From positions 930,001 through 994,000 of the forward strand of contig NZ_VTFG01000002.1 in assembly GCF_008692035.1 (NCBI RefSeq): DNA of 64,000 bases, given 5' to 3'. The translations under genes and the position numbers were made by a program. Positions 1 through 8,623 of this stretch are shown here, piece after piece (positions within the stretch are counted from its first letter, which is position 1; every line of letters begins with the position of its first letter). The notes beneath the pieces are model-generated. The model had not been told where the DNA came from. It saw nothing but the letters and a program-made list of their open reading frames with translations, and did no database searches. Source of the stretch: Pseudomonas marginalis (GTDB taxonomy: Bacteria > Pseudomonadota > Gammaproteobacteria > Pseudomonadales > Pseudomonadaceae).

Positions 1-24
1 CGTCATTCAATACCGAGGTTAGAC

Positions 25-1365
25 ATGTCCACCACCATCGCAAAAGCCAACCCCAAGGTTGGCTTTGTTTCCCTGGGTTGCCCGAAGGCTCTGGTCGATT
101 CCGAACGCATCCTCACGCAACTGCGCATGGAAGGCTATGACGTGGTGTCCACTTACCAGGACGCCGATGTGGTGGTGGTCAACACCTGCGGCTTTATCGA
201 CTCGGCCAAGGCAGAGTCCCTGGAAGTGATCGGCGAAGCCATCAAGGAAAACGGCAAGGTCATCGTGACCGGCTGCATGGGTGTGGAAGAAGGCAATATC
301 CGCAACGTGCACCCCAGCGTACTGGCCGTGACCGGCCCGCAGCAGTACGAGCAGGTGGTCAATGCCGTGCACGACGTGGTGCCGCCGCGCCAGGATCACA
401 ACCCGCTGATCGACCTGGTACCGCCTCAAGGCATCAAGCTGACCCCGCGTCACTATGCGTACCTGAAGATTTCCGAAGGCTGCAACCACAGCTGCAGCTT
501 CTGCATCATCCCGTCGATGCGCGGCAAGCTGGTCAGCCGTCCGGTGGGTGACGTACTCGACGAGGCCCAGCGCCTGGTCAAATCCGGCGTCAAGGAGCTG
601 CTGGTGATCTCCCAGGACACCAGCGCCTACGGCGTCGACGTGAAATACCGCACCGGCTTCTGGAACGGCGCGCCGGTGAAAACCCGCATGACCGAACTCT
701 GCGAAGCCCTCAGCAGCCTGGGCGTGTGGGTGCGCCTGCACTACGTCTACCCGTACCCGCACGTGGACGAGCTGATCCCGTTGATGGCCGCCGGCAAGAT
801 CCTGCCGTACCTGGACATCCCGTTCCAGCACGCCAGCCCGAAAGTGCTCAAGGCCATGAAACGCCCGGCCTTCGAAGACAAGACCCTGGCGCGCATCAAG
901 AACTGGCGCGAGATCTGCCCCGAGCTGATCATCCGTTCGACCTTCATCGTCGGCTTCCCCGGCGAAACCGAAGAAGACTTCCAGTACCTGCTGGACTGGC
1001 TGACCGAAGCGCAACTGGACCGTGTGGGCTGCTTCCAGTACTCGCCCGTGGAAGGTGCCCCGGCCAACCTGCTGGACCTGGCCGTGGTCCCGGATGACGT
1101 CAAGCAGGACCGTTGGGAGCGCTTCATGGCGCACCAACAGGCAATCAGCTCGGCGCGCCTGCAACTGCGTATCGGCAAGGAAATCGAAGTGCTGATCGAT
1201 GAAGTCGACGAGCAAGGCGCAGTCGGCCGTTGCTTCTTCGATGCACCGGAAATCGACGGTAACGTGTTTATCGACGATGCCAGCGGCTTGAAGCCAGGTG
1301 ACAAGGTCTGGTGCACGGTGACCGACGCCGATGAGTACGATCTGTGGGCTGAAAAGCGCGACTGA
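25..1365 (+). CDS. rimO: Ribosomal protein S12 methylthiotransferase RimO
   Basis: Radical-SAM enzyme that adds a methylthio group to the conserved Asp of ribosomal protein S12, using two 4Fe-4S clusters. At 446 aa it has the family's usual length. The N-terminal UPF0004 domain carries the expected cysteines (about residues 19, 55 and 84). The radical-SAM motif CNHSCSFC (C153, C157, C160) follows, and a TRAM domain ends the protein. The ATG at 25 gives the standard N-terminus. A strong hairpin terminator follows directly, so the gene ends its transcription unit here. The assignment is secure. Confidence 0.97.
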   Translation: MSTTIAKANPKVGFVSLGCPKALVDSERILTQLRMEGYDVVSTYQDADVVVVNTCGFIDSAKAESLEVIGEAIKENGKVIVTGCMGVEEGNIRNVHPSVLAVTGPQQYEQVVNAVHDVVPPRQDHNPLIDLVPPQGIKLTPRHYAYLKISEGCNHSCSFCIIPSMRGKLVSRPVGDVLDEAQRLVKSGVKELLVISQDTSAYGVDVKYRTGFWNGAPVKTRMTELCEALSSLGVWVRLHYVYPYPHVDELIPLMAAGKILPYLDIPFQHASPKVLKAMKRPAFEDKTLARIKNWREICPELIIRSTFIVGFPGETEEDFQYLLDWLTEAQLDRVGCFQYSPVEGAPANLLDLAVVPDDVKQDRWERFMAHQQAISSARLQLRIGKEIEVLIDEVDEQGAVGRCFFDAPEIDGNVFIDDASGLKPGDKVWCTVTDADEYDLWAEKRD

Positions 1366-1380
1366 TCGAAAAAACTTGAA

Positions 1381-1415
1381 AAGCCCTGCCTCTGGACAAG
1401 ATGCGGGGCTTTTTT
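1381..1415 (+). terminator. rimO intrinsic terminator
   Basis: A 9-bp stem (1381-1389 with 1403-1411) is followed by a T-run, 16 bases after the rimO stop codon. Confidence 0.85.
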
Positions 1416-1464
1416 AGGTCTATCTTTTGCCCATCAGCACCCATCATCGCAAGGGGCAGCGGGC

Positions 1465-1938
1465 ATGCGTCAGCATTCGGTTATCCACACACCTAAAGCC
1501 AGCGACTACGCAGAGCTGGCGCGCATCTGGGAGGCCTCGGTGCGGGCCACCCATGATTTTTTGCCGGACAGTTACATCGTATTGCTGAAAAACCTGCTGC
1601 TGACCCGCTACCTGGATTCGGTGATGCTGATCTGCACCAAAGACACACGCCAGCGTATTACCGGGTTTGCCGGAGTGGCGTGCGGTAAGGTGGAGATGCT
1701 GTTTATCGACCCGCAATACCGCGGGCAAGGCCTAGGCCGGCAGTTGCTGCGTTATGCAATCGAGCGCATGAACGCCGATGAACTCGACGTCAACGAGCAG
1801 AATCCCCAAGCCTTGGGGTTCTATTTCAAGCAGGGTTTCGAAGTGGTCGGACGCACCGAACATGACGGCCTGGGGCAGCCCTATCCGTTGCTGCACCTGC
1901 GCCTGCGCCAGCAACAACAAAGCGCCCGTCAGGGCTAA
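1465..1938 (+). CDS. GNAT-family N-acetyltransferase, YjaB-like
   Basis: 157-aa acetyl-CoA-dependent acetyltransferase of the GNAT fold. The acetyl-CoA loop RGQGLG lies at about residues 86-91, after the beta4 segment MLFIDP. An N-terminal ATHDFL segment, a central NEQNPQA segment and a C-terminal GQPYPLLHL segment closely resemble E. coli YjaB. An AAGGGG Shine-Dalgarno precedes the ATG. YjaB has been described as a protein-lysine acetyltransferase; the substrate here is unknown. It lies alone between rimO and the S4-domain gene. Confidence 0.85.
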   Translation: MRQHSVIHTPKASDYAELARIWEASVRATHDFLPDSYIVLLKNLLLTRYLDSVMLICTKDTRQRITGFAGVACGKVEMLFIDPQYRGQGLGRQLLRYAIERMNADELDVNEQNPQALGFYFKQGFEVVGRTEHDGLGQPYPLLHLRLRQQQQSARQG

Positions 1939-2009
1939 ATGAAATGGGGCCGGGATTAACCGCGCCCACACAGGTACAATAGCCGCCCCCTTTTGTTACG
2001 GCCCTTGTC

Positions 2010-2720
2010 ATGACTGACCCCATACGCCTCTCCAAACGCCTTATCGAACTGGTCGGTTGCTCCCGTCGGGAGGCTGAGCTGTTTATCGAAGGCGGCTGGG
2101 TCTCGGTGGACGGTGAAGTGATCGACGAGCCGCAATTCAAGATCACCACCCAGAAGGTCGAACTGGACCCGGAGGCCAAGGCCACCGCGCCAGAGCCGGT
2201 GACCATCCTGTTCCACGCCCCGGCCGGTGTCGATGCCGAGACGGCAATGGCCTCGATCAGCGCCGAAACCCTGTCCGAAGAACACCGCTTCAGCAAGCGT
2301 CCGCTCAAGGGCCACTTCCTGCGCCTGACCGCCAGCGCCGACCTGCAAGCCAAGGCCAGCGGCCTGCTGGTGTTTACCCAGGACTGGAAGATCCTGCGCA
2401 AGTTGACCGCCGATGCCGCCAAGATCGAGCAGGAATACGTGGTGGAGGTTGAAGGCGACATGGTTGCCCACGGCCTCAACCGCCTGAACCACGGCCTGAC
2501 CTACAAAGGCAAAGAGCTGCCAGCCGTAAAAGCCAGCTGGCAGAACGAAAACCGCCTGCGATTTGCGATGAAAAACCCGCAACCAGGCGTGATCGCCCTG
2601 TTCTGCGAAGCCGTTGGCCTGAAAGTTGTCGCGATCCGCCGCATTCGCATTGGCGGCGTGTCCATCGGCAAAGTGCCGGTTGGCCAATGGCGTTATCTGT
2701 CCGGCAAAGAAAAGTTCTAA
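2010..2720 (+). CDS. RluB/E/F-like pseudouridine synthase homologue with S4 domain, probably inactive
   Basis: 236-aa protein with an N-terminal S4 RNA-binding domain (about residues 5-50, containing CSRREAELFI) followed by an RsuA/RluB-type synthase domain. In that family the catalytic Asp lies in GRLD, five residues before the SGLL motif. Here the equivalent stretch reads ADLQAKASGLL (110-120), so Gln113 takes the Asp position, and the Arg is also missing. Later family segments (EQEYVVEVEG, RRIRIGG, W/Y near the C-terminus) are kept. It therefore probably binds rRNA without isomerising uridine, or uses D111; this is an inference. The family assignment is good, the activity doubtful. Confidence 0.8.
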   Translation: MTDPIRLSKRLIELVGCSRREAELFIEGGWVSVDGEVIDEPQFKITTQKVELDPEAKATAPEPVTILFHAPAGVDAETAMASISAETLSEEHRFSKRPLKGHFLRLTASADLQAKASGLLVFTQDWKILRKLTADAAKIEQEYVVEVEGDMVAHGLNRLNHGLTYKGKELPAVKASWQNENRLRFAMKNPQPGVIALFCEAVGLKVVAIRRIRIGGVSIGKVPVGQWRYLSGKEKF

Positions 2721-2738
2721 ACAGCCTCCCCCTTTCCA

Positions 2739-2762
2739 GGCACCGCCCCACTCGGCGGTGCC
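2739..2762 (+). terminator. Hairpin after S4-domain gene
   Basis: Perfect 9-bp GC-rich stem (2739-2747 with 2754-2762) and 6-nt loop, without a T-run. It may be a weak or Rho-assisted terminator, or an mRNA-end stabiliser, between the S4 gene and the DUF1456 gene. Confidence 0.5.
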
Positions 2763-2789
2763 CACCGTTGAAAACCAGGATTGCCCACC

Positions 2790-3251
2790 ATGATTCACAA
2801 CGACGTACTGCGCAGCGTGCGCTACATGCTCGACATCAGCGACAACAAGATGGTCGAGCTTATCAAGCTCGGCGGCATGGACGTGACCAAGGAAGACCTG
2901 CTGACCTACCTCAAGAAAGACGAGGAAGAAGGCTTTGTGTTCTGTCCGGATGAGGTCATGGCCCACTTCCTCGATGGCCTGGTGATTTTCAAGCGCGGCA
3001 AGGACGAAAGCCGTCCGCCGCAGCCGATCGAAACCCCGGTGACCAACAACATCATCCTCAAGAAACTGCGTGTGGCCTTCGAACTGAAGGAGGACGACAT
3101 GCACGCCATCCTCAAGGCTGCCGAATTCCCGGTGTCCAAGCCTGAGCTGAGCGCGCTGTTCCGCAAGTTCGGCCACACCAACTACCGCACCTGTGGTGAC
3201 CAGTTGCTGCGCAACTTCCTCAAGGGCCTGACGCTGCGGGTTCGCACGTAA
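2790..3251 (+). CDS. DUF1456 family protein (YehS-like)
   Basis: 153-aa protein made of two related halves, each a DUF1456 repeat: residues about 1-70 (VLRSVRYMLDIS...) and 77-150 (ILKKLRVAFELK...). I start it at the ATG at 2790 rather than the TTG at 2781, because MIHND is the usual family beginning. The function is unknown in all members; E. coli YehS is the named relative. It ends 3 bases before the trmO start, so the two are very likely co-transcribed. Confidence 0.85.
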   Translation: MIHNDVLRSVRYMLDISDNKMVELIKLGGMDVTKEDLLTYLKKDEEEGFVFCPDEVMAHFLDGLVIFKRGKDESRPPQPIETPVTNNIILKKLRVAFELKEDDMHAILKAAEFPVSKPELSALFRKFGHTNYRTCGDQLLRNFLKGLTLRVRT

Positions 3252-3254
3252 GCC

Positions 3255-3950
3255 ATGGGTTACCAGGTCTCGCCGGTCGGTTTCGTACGCTCCTGCTTCA
3301 AGGAGAAGTTCGCCATCCCGCGCCAACCGCAACTGGCGCCTGCCGCGCGGGGCGTGCTGGAGTTGGTGGCGCCGTTCGACCAGGGCGAGGCGGTACAGGG
3401 CCTGGAGCAGGTCAGCCACGTGTGGCTGTTGTTTCTGTTCCACCAGGCCCTGGAAGACAAGCCCCGCCTGAAAGTGCGCCCGCCCCGCCTGGGTGGCAAC
3501 ACGTCCATGGGGGTGTTTGCGACCCGCGCGACTCATCGGCCCAACGGGATTGGCCAGTCAGTGGTCAAGCTGGACAAGGTCGAGCCGGGCCGGCTATGGA
3601 TTTCCGGAATCGATTTGCTCGATGGCACCCCGGTATTGGATATCAAACCGTATGTGCCCTACGCCGACATCATCGACACGGCCACCAACAGCATCGCCAG
3701 TGGTACGCCGCAGCTGATTCCAGTGCAGTGGCTGAAGAGCGCACTGCAGCAGGCACAAGGCCATGCCCAGCGCCTTGGGGAGCCGTTGGTGGAGTTGATC
3801 GATCAGTGTCTGGCACAGGATCCACGCCCGGCCTACCAGACGCCAGGGCCTGAACGCGAATACGGGGCGCAGTTCTGGGATGTGGATGTGCGCTGGCACT
3901 ATCCAGAGGCCGGGATGATTTGTGTGCTGGAAGTGGTGCCGGCGGGATAA
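3255..3950 (+). CDS. trmO: tRNA (N6-threonylcarbamoyladenosine-37) methyltransferase TrmO
   Basis: 231-aa protein of the TrmO/TsaA (VirR) family, which uses SAM to methylate t6A37 in tRNA-Thr, tuning decoding of ACY codons. The N-terminal beta-barrel domain (about 1-145) carries the family segments SHVWLLFLFH, FATRATHRPNGIGQSVV and DIKPYVPYAD; a smaller C-terminal domain follows. It starts 3 bases after the DUF1456 stop. The REPIN behind it probably ends the mRNA. Confidence 0.93.
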   Translation: MGYQVSPVGFVRSCFKEKFAIPRQPQLAPAARGVLELVAPFDQGEAVQGLEQVSHVWLLFLFHQALEDKPRLKVRPPRLGGNTSMGVFATRATHRPNGIGQSVVKLDKVEPGRLWISGIDLLDGTPVLDIKPYVPYADIIDTATNSIASGTPQLIPVQWLKSALQQAQGHAQRLGEPLVELIDQCLAQDPRPAYQTPGPEREYGAQFWDVDVRWHYPEAGMICVLEVVPAG

Positions 3951-3962
3951 ACCGGAAACCCA

Positions 3963-4055
3963 ATGTGGGAGGGGGCTTGCTCCCGATGGCAGTGGATCAG
4001 TCAACGTGTATATCGACTGATCCACCGCCATCGGGAGCAAGCCCCCCTCCCACAT
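3963..4055. repeat. REPIN: paired inverted REP sequences
   Basis: Two REP units in opposite orientation: ATGTGGGAGGGGGCTTGCTC on the left (from 3963) and its complement on the right (to 4055). Outer and inner segments pair over about 40 bases. This is the common fluorescens-group REP type. It lies between the convergent trmO and fpr genes and can fold into one long hairpin, so it may also end transcription from both sides. Confidence 0.9.
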
Positions 4056-4068
4056 TTTTTTACCGCAG

Positions 4069-4848
4069 TTATTTCTCGACGAACGCGCGCTCGATCAAGT
4101 AATCACCCGGCTCACGCATGCGTGGCGAAACTTTCAGGCCGAAGCTGTTCAGCACTTCGCTGGTCTCGTCCAACATGCTTGGGCTGCCGCACAACATGGC
4201 GCGGTCGTCCTCGGGGTTGATCGGTGGCAGACCGATGTCGCTGAACAGCTTGCCGCTGCGCATCAGGTCGGTCAGGCGGCCTTCGTTTTCGAACGGCTCG
4301 CGGGTCACGGTCGGGTAGTAGATCAACTTCTCACGCAGGGCCTCGCCGAAGAATTCGTTCTGCGGCAGGTGCTCGGTGATGAATTCGCGGTAGGCGACTT
4401 CGTTGACGTAGCGCACGCCGTGGCACAGGATCACTTTTTCAAAGCGCTCGTAGGTTTCCGGGTCCTGGATCACGCTCATGAACGGAGCAAGGCCAGTACC
4501 GGTGCTGAGCAGATAGAGGTGTTTGCCCGGCTTCAAATCGTCAAGCACCAGGGTGCCCGTCGGTTTTTTGCTGATGATGATCTCGTCGCCTTCCTTCAAG
4601 TGCTGCAATTGGGAAGTCAGCGGGCCATCCGGCACCTTGATGCTGAAGAACTCCAGATGCTCTTCCCAGTTCGGGCTGGCAATGGAGTAAGCGCGCATGA
4701 GCGGGCGGCCGTTGGGCTGTTGCAGGCCGATCATCACGAACTGACCGTTCTCGAAGCGCAGGCCCGGATCGCGGGTGCACTTGAAGCTGAACAGAGTGTC
4801 GTTCCAGTGATGAACACTGAGGACACGCTCGTGGTTCATGTTGCTCAT
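4069..4848 (-). CDS. fpr: Ferredoxin-NADP+ reductase Fpr
   Basis: 259-aa flavoenzyme that passes electrons between NADPH and ferredoxin or flavodoxin and takes part in the oxidative stress response. The FAD-binding RAYS motif lies at 52-55 and the NADP-binding GTGLAP motif at 117-122. The C-terminus (IERAFVEK) is the subclass I bacterial type. I chose the ATG at 4848 because an AGGAG lies about 12 bases upstream and MSNMNHERV is the standard Pseudomonas start; upstream extension is not conserved-looking. It is divergent from the LysR gene finR, its known activator in other pseudomonads. Confidence 0.95.
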   Translation of the reverse strand: MSNMNHERVLSVHHWNDTLFSFKCTRDPGLRFENGQFVMIGLQQPNGRPLMRAYSIASPNWEEHLEFFSIKVPDGPLTSQLQHLKEGDEIIISKKPTGTLVLDDLKPGKHLYLLSTGTGLAPFMSVIQDPETYERFEKVILCHGVRYVNEVAYREFITEHLPQNEFFGEALREKLIYYPTVTREPFENEGRLTDLMRSGKLFSDIGLPPINPEDDRAMLCGSPSMLDETSEVLNSFGLKVSPRMREPGDYLIERAFVEK

Positions 4849-4972
4849 GTACGGGGGACTCCTGGAAATGGGTCTGCGCCAAAGATGAAGTGCGCAATTG
4901 CACAGCATTCTAATGGCGGCGACAATATCTGTTAACTGGATTATTAAGATAAGGGTTATCGGTTATATCGAT
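4849..4972. promoter_or_regulatory. fpr/finR divergent promoter region
   Basis: The 124-base intergenic region is AT-rich next to finR and must hold both promoters and the FinR binding site. I did not identify exact boxes. In P. putida FinR binds the equivalent region and activates fpr under superoxide stress. Confidence 0.6.
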
Positions 4973-5899
4973 ATGCGATTTACTCTCCGTCAACTGCAAG
5001 TCTTCGTCGCCGTCGCCCAGCAGGAAAGCGTCTCTCGCGCTGCTGGCCTTCTGGCCTTATCTCAATCCGCCGCCAGCACCTCGATTACCGAGCTGGAGCG
5101 TCAATCCAGCTGCCAATTATTCGACCGTGCCGGCAAGCGCCTGAGTCTCAACGCCTTGGGCCATCAGCTGTTGCCTCAAGCGGTGGCGCTGTTGGACCAG
5201 GCCAAGGAGATCGAAGACCTGCTCAACGGTAAGTCCGGCTTCGGCTCCCTGGCGGTCGGCGCGACCCTGACCATTGGCAATTACCTGGCCACCCTGCTGA
5301 TCGGCAGCTTCATGCAGCAGCACCCCGAAAGCCAGGTGAAGCTGCATGTGCAGAACACTGCCAATATCGTGCACCAGGTTGCGCACTACGAAATTGACCT
5401 GGGTCTAATCGAAGGCGACTGCAGCCACCCCGATATCGAGGTGCAAACTTGGGTGGAAGATGAGCTGGTGGTGTTTTGCGCGCCCCAGCACCACTTGGCC
5501 AAGCGCGGCGTGGCCACCCTGGAAGAGTTGACCCATGAGGCCTGGATCCTGCGGGAGCAAGGCTCCGGCACGCGCCTGACCTTTGACCAGGCCATGCGCC
5601 ATCACCGCAGCGCGCTGAATATCCGCCTGGAGCTGGAGCACACCGAGGCGATCAAACGGGCGGTGGAATCGGGTTTGGGCATCGGGTGTATTTCCCGGCT
5701 GGCGCTGCGCGATGCATTTCGCCGTGGCAGCCTGGTGCCCGTAGAAACCCCGGACCTGGACCTGGCCCGACAGTTCTACTTCATTTGGCATAAACAGAAA
5801 TACCAGACCTCCGCGATGCGGGAGTTCCTGGAGCTGTGCCGCGCCTTCACCGCCGGGGTTCAGCGCAGCGACGAGATCGTGCTGCCGAGCATTGCCTGA
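4973..5899 (+). CDS. finR: LysR-type transcriptional regulator FinR
   Basis: 308-aa LysR regulator: winged helix-turn-helix at 1-60 (RQLQVFVAVAQQESVSRAA), linker helix, then a periplasmic-binding-like effector domain (about 90-300). The ATG at 4973 gives the canonical LTTR start; longer versions add a non-conserved leader. The size and its position opposite fpr match FinR, which senses redox stress and activates fpr in P. putida and P. aeruginosa. The assignment rests on family plus context. Confidence 0.88.
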   Translation: MRFTLRQLQVFVAVAQQESVSRAAGLLALSQSAASTSITELERQSSCQLFDRAGKRLSLNALGHQLLPQAVALLDQAKEIEDLLNGKSGFGSLAVGATLTIGNYLATLLIGSFMQQHPESQVKLHVQNTANIVHQVAHYEIDLGLIEGDCSHPDIEVQTWVEDELVVFCAPQHHLAKRGVATLEELTHEAWILREQGSGTRLTFDQAMRHHRSALNIRLELEHTEAIKRAVESGLGIGCISRLALRDAFRRGSLVPVETPDLDLARQFYFIWHKQKYQTSAMREFLELCRAFTAGVQRSDEIVLPSIA

Positions 5900-5902
5900 T
5901 CG

Positions 5903-6265
5903 TCAGATCAGGATCACGGCCCACACCAGGGTGATCATGGTCAACGCCACGAATTGCGCGGCGCTGCCCATGTCCTTGGCGTTTTTCGACAAGGGGTGGC
6001 GGTCGAGGGAAATACGGTCGATCGCCGCTTCTACCGCCGAATTGAGCAATTCAACGATCAAGGCCAACAGGCACACTGCAATCAGCAGCGCGCGCTCAAC
6101 ACGGCTGATGTGCAGGAAAAAACTCAGCGGGATCAGGATGACGTTCAACAAGACCAGTTGACGGAACGCCGCCTCACCGGTGAACGCCGCGCGCAGACCA
6201 TCCAGGGAATAGCCCCCTGCATTGAAGATACGTTTGAGACCGGTTTGACCCTTGAAAGGCGACAT
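5903..6265 (-). CDS. dgkA: Diacylglycerol kinase DgkA
   Basis: 120-aa inner-membrane enzyme that phosphorylates diacylglycerol to phosphatidate, recycling lipid left over from membrane-derived glucan synthesis. An amphipathic N-terminus (KGQTGLKRIFNA) is followed by three transmembrane segments. The signature ELLNSAVEAAIDR, with the catalytic Glu, is intact. I start at ATG 6265 (MSPFKGQ), the usual N-terminus, instead of the TTG at 6286. It sits downstream of erdR on the same strand, as in P. aeruginosa PA3603/PA3604. Confidence 0.94.
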   Translation of the reverse strand: MSPFKGQTGLKRIFNAGGYSLDGLRAAFTGEAAFRQLVLLNVILIPLSFFLHISRVERALLIAVCLLALIVELLNSAVEAAIDRISLDRHPLSKNAKDMGSAAQFVALTMITLVWAVILI

Positions 6266-6340
6266 AGACGTAGGCAACTGAACCAAAGAAGTGGGGAAAC
6301 TAGATCACGCAAAGTCAAAAAAGCGTGAATCGATAACAAC

Positions 6341-6991
6341 TTAATGCTGAGCAATTGACTCAAGTTGTTGCAAGAGCAGCGCCGCCTGGGTCCGCGTACG
6401 CACCCCCAATTTGCGAAAAATTGCCGTGACATGCGCCTTGATGGTCGCTTCCGACACACTCAGCTCATAGGCGATCTGCTTGTTCAGCAAACCTTCGCAG
6501 ACCATGGTCAGCACTCGAAACTGCTGGGGCGTCAGGCTGGCCAAGCCATCACGGGCGGCCTTGGCTTCGTCGGACACGTTGATGTGTTCGAATGCCTGCG
6601 GCGGCCAGGACACATCACCGTCCAACACTGCGCGCACGGCCTTCTGAATATCTTCCATCGCGCTGGACTTTGGAATGAAGCCGCTGGCGCCAAACTCCTT
6701 GGAACGCACCACCACGTCGGCGTCTTCCTGGGCAGAGACCATCACCACGGGGATCTGCGGGTATTGCCCACGCAGGAGCACCAGCCCCGAGAAACCGTAG
6801 GCGCCGGGCATGTTCAGGTCGAGCAGCACCAGGTCCCAATCGGATTTTTCGGTAAGGCGGGTTTCCAGCTCGGCAATGCTGGCCACTTCAACCAGGCGCA
6901 CGTCGGGGCCAAGGCCCAGGGTCACGGCCTGATGCAGCGCACTGCGAAACAGCGGGTGGTCATCGGCTATCAGGATTTCGTATGTGGCCAT
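6341..6991 (-). CDS. erdR: Response regulator ErdR, NarL/LuxR family
   Basis: 216-aa two-component response regulator. The receiver domain (1-125) has the acidic pair D10/D11 and phospho-acceptor D58 in LLDLNMPG. A LuxR-type helix-turn-helix follows (about 150-210, LTPQQFRVLTMVCEG...). Next to dgkA it matches PA3604 ErdR, which in P. aeruginosa acts in ethanol oxidation control. No partner kinase lies nearby. The fold is certain; the name rests on synteny and similarity. Confidence 0.88.
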   Translation of the reverse strand: MATYEILIADDHPLFRSALHQAVTLGLGPDVRLVEVASIAELETRLTEKSDWDLVLLDLNMPGAYGFSGLVLLRGQYPQIPVVMVSAQEDADVVVRSKEFGASGFIPKSSAMEDIQKAVRAVLDGDVSWPPQAFEHINVSDEAKAARDGLASLTPQQFRVLTMVCEGLLNKQIAYELSVSEATIKAHVTAIFRKLGVRTRTQAALLLQQLESIAQH

Positions 6992-7243
6992 TGATTAAAT
7001 GATCCTGTTTTTTATGGCAGCCCCGATGGGTTCGGGGTTCACCAATACACAAGGCGACAGCCAGGCAGCCATCGCCACAGGGTACGTTCAACGTCAAAAG
7101 CACTTGGAACGACGTCGAAAACTCACGGTTGCACCCCAATCGGCGCTCAGCATGCCCAGCGCAGCCTGGGGGGTCAAGCACTACGCCCATGGGCATTTTA
7201 GCGGCATGCAGGTTTACGGTGCCATCATGCAAACGTCGTCTGG

Positions 7244-7963
7244 CTATAGCACGGATATATAGGGTGCAAGACGAGTATGGACGCTGTCGGTCGGGTCCAG
7301 TGGCAGCTGGAACTTGGCGGCCAGGTAATGGGTGCTGAATACGTCGAGGTAGGCGTCCAGCACTTCGCTTGCTGCGGCGTCCTCGGCCAGCTCCAGGCAC
7401 AGGGCGGCGACTTCGGCGGTGCAGAAATGGTCATCACGCTTGGAGCGGCGCAGTTTGTAGCGCGAAAGCTGCTCAGGCGCCAGGCTCAATACCGGCAGAT
7501 GCTCCAGATAGGGACTCTTGCGGAACATCTTGCGCGCTTCGCTCCAGGTGCCATCCAGCAGGATGAACAGCGGGCGCCTGCCTTCTGCCACCGTCACGGT
7601 ACTGACGACACGCTCGGGCGCCACGAATTCGCCGGGGAACACGATGTAGGGCTGCCACTGCGGGTCAGCGAGCAGGGTGAGCAATTCCGGGTCGACTTCG
7701 GTGCGCGACCAGGCGAATGCCGTGGTGTCCTCGACCACGTCGGCGATCAGCCAGCCGGTGTTGCTGGGTTTCATGGGTTCGACATCGTGCATCAGCAGGC
7801 ACATGGCGGACCTGGCCGCGACCTGGGGGCGCCAGGCACACAGGCAGTATTCGGGGATGACCCGGCAGCCGGGGCAGCGTTCGGCACGGGAGCCTCGATT
7901 GACGAAGGGCTTGATCGCGCGTGCCAGGCGCTGTGTACGCAGGCGAGAGACGGCGTGGCTCAT
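7244..7963 (-). CDS. tRNA-uridine aminocarboxypropyltransferase, DTW domain (TapT-like)
   Basis: 239-aa protein of the DTW family, which transfers the aminocarboxypropyl group of SAM to uridine 47 in tRNA (acp3U; E. coli TapT/YfiP). A zinc-type cysteine set C30, C33, C40 and C42 lies near the N-terminus (CPGCRVIPEYCLC). The motif LDGTWSEARKM (136-146) contains the family D-x-T-W core, and the C-terminal segment has CTAEVAALCL. P. aeruginosa carries a DTW gene (PA3606) at the same place. About 250 bases of non-coding sequence separate it from erdR. Confidence 0.85.
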   Translation of the reverse strand: MSHAVSRLRTQRLARAIKPFVNRGSRAERCPGCRVIPEYCLCAWRPQVAARSAMCLLMHDVEPMKPSNTGWLIADVVEDTTAFAWSRTEVDPELLTLLADPQWQPYIVFPGEFVAPERVVSTVTVAEGRRPLFILLDGTWSEARKMFRKSPYLEHLPVLSLAPEQLSRYKLRRSKRDDHFCTAEVAALCLELAEDAAASEVLDAYLDVFSTHYLAAKFQLPLDPTDSVHTRLAPYISVL

Positions 7964-8142
7964 CGGATGCGCCGTACAGAGGGGTAGATCGACACGGAGA
8001 AAACTCGTGGAAGGCTGAAGTGACCGCAGTTTACCAGCGATACGCCTGGCTGTAGTGGCAAGGGGTCACCTATAATTGCGCGCCACTGAACGCACAGCGC
8101 AGTGGCTGGTCTATGCACCAGTAACCGAATCAGGAGAGTTTC

Positions 8143-8583
8143 ATGCTGCGTTCCATGCTGCGTCTTGCCGCCCCATCCATCGCACTTGCGCTGGTACTGC
8201 CCGTGGGCGCCCAGGCGGCCTCGCTGCTGGAGGCCCAAATGAACCGGAAGCTGCAAAGCGTCGCGACTGAAAGCAACAAGGACCTGCCGCGAGAAATCGA
8301 CGAAAAAACCCTGGAAGTGGCCTACACCGTTGAGGGCATGCAACTGATCGATCACCTCAGCGTATTGCCTGATCGCGCCGAACAGATGCGCGCCAACCCC
8401 AAGGCGGTGTATTTCCAGCTGGGGCAAAGCGTGTGCCTGAACAAAGGTTATCGCGAGCTGATGGCCAAGGGCGCAGTGATGCGCTATGAAATCACCGAGA
8501 ACAAGACCAATCGTCCTGTGGCATCGGTGAAATTCGTGGAAGCGGATTGCCCGGCACCAGCTGCCGCCAAGAAGAAAAAGTAA
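8143..8583 (+). CDS. Secreted DUF4146-like protein (PA3611 homologue)
   Basis: 146-aa exported protein. A Sec signal peptide (1-25) ends in AQAAS. The mature part has two cysteines (SVCLNKGY and EADCPAP), which could form a disulfide in the periplasm, and ends in a lysine tail. Size, arrangement and neighbourhood match PA3611 of P. aeruginosa, the crystallised DUF4146 protein reported as quorum-sensing regulated. AGGAGAG precedes the ATG, and a TATAAT lies at 8071-8076. The function is unknown. Confidence 0.7.
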   Translation: MLRSMLRLAAPSIALALVLPVGAQAASLLEAQMNRKLQSVATESNKDLPREIDEKTLEVAYTVEGMQLIDHLSVLPDRAEQMRANPKAVYFQLGQSVCLNKGYRELMAKGAVMRYEITENKTNRPVASVKFVEADCPAPAAAKKKK

Positions 8584-8599
8584 TCTTCGCTTGCCCTTC

Positions 8600-8623
8600 G
8601 CGCGCTGCTGTCCAGTAGCGCGC
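8600..8623 (+). terminator. Hairpin after DUF4146-like gene
   Basis: A 10-bp stem with one G-T pair (8600-8609 with 8614-8623) and 4-nt loop, 17 bases after the stop. There is no T-run. The rest of the 377-base gap 8584-8960 holds no convincing gene and presumably the promoter of the LOG gene. Confidence 0.5.

Noticed and set aside
19..1215. 398-codon frame opposite rimO
   Set aside because: It lies wholly antisense to a certain gene in a GC-rich genome, and its His/Asp/Val-rich composition is that of a shadow frame.
1956..3536. 526-codon minus-strand frame across the S4 gene, DUF1456 and trmO
   Set aside because: Spans three supported genes on the other strand; shadow frame.
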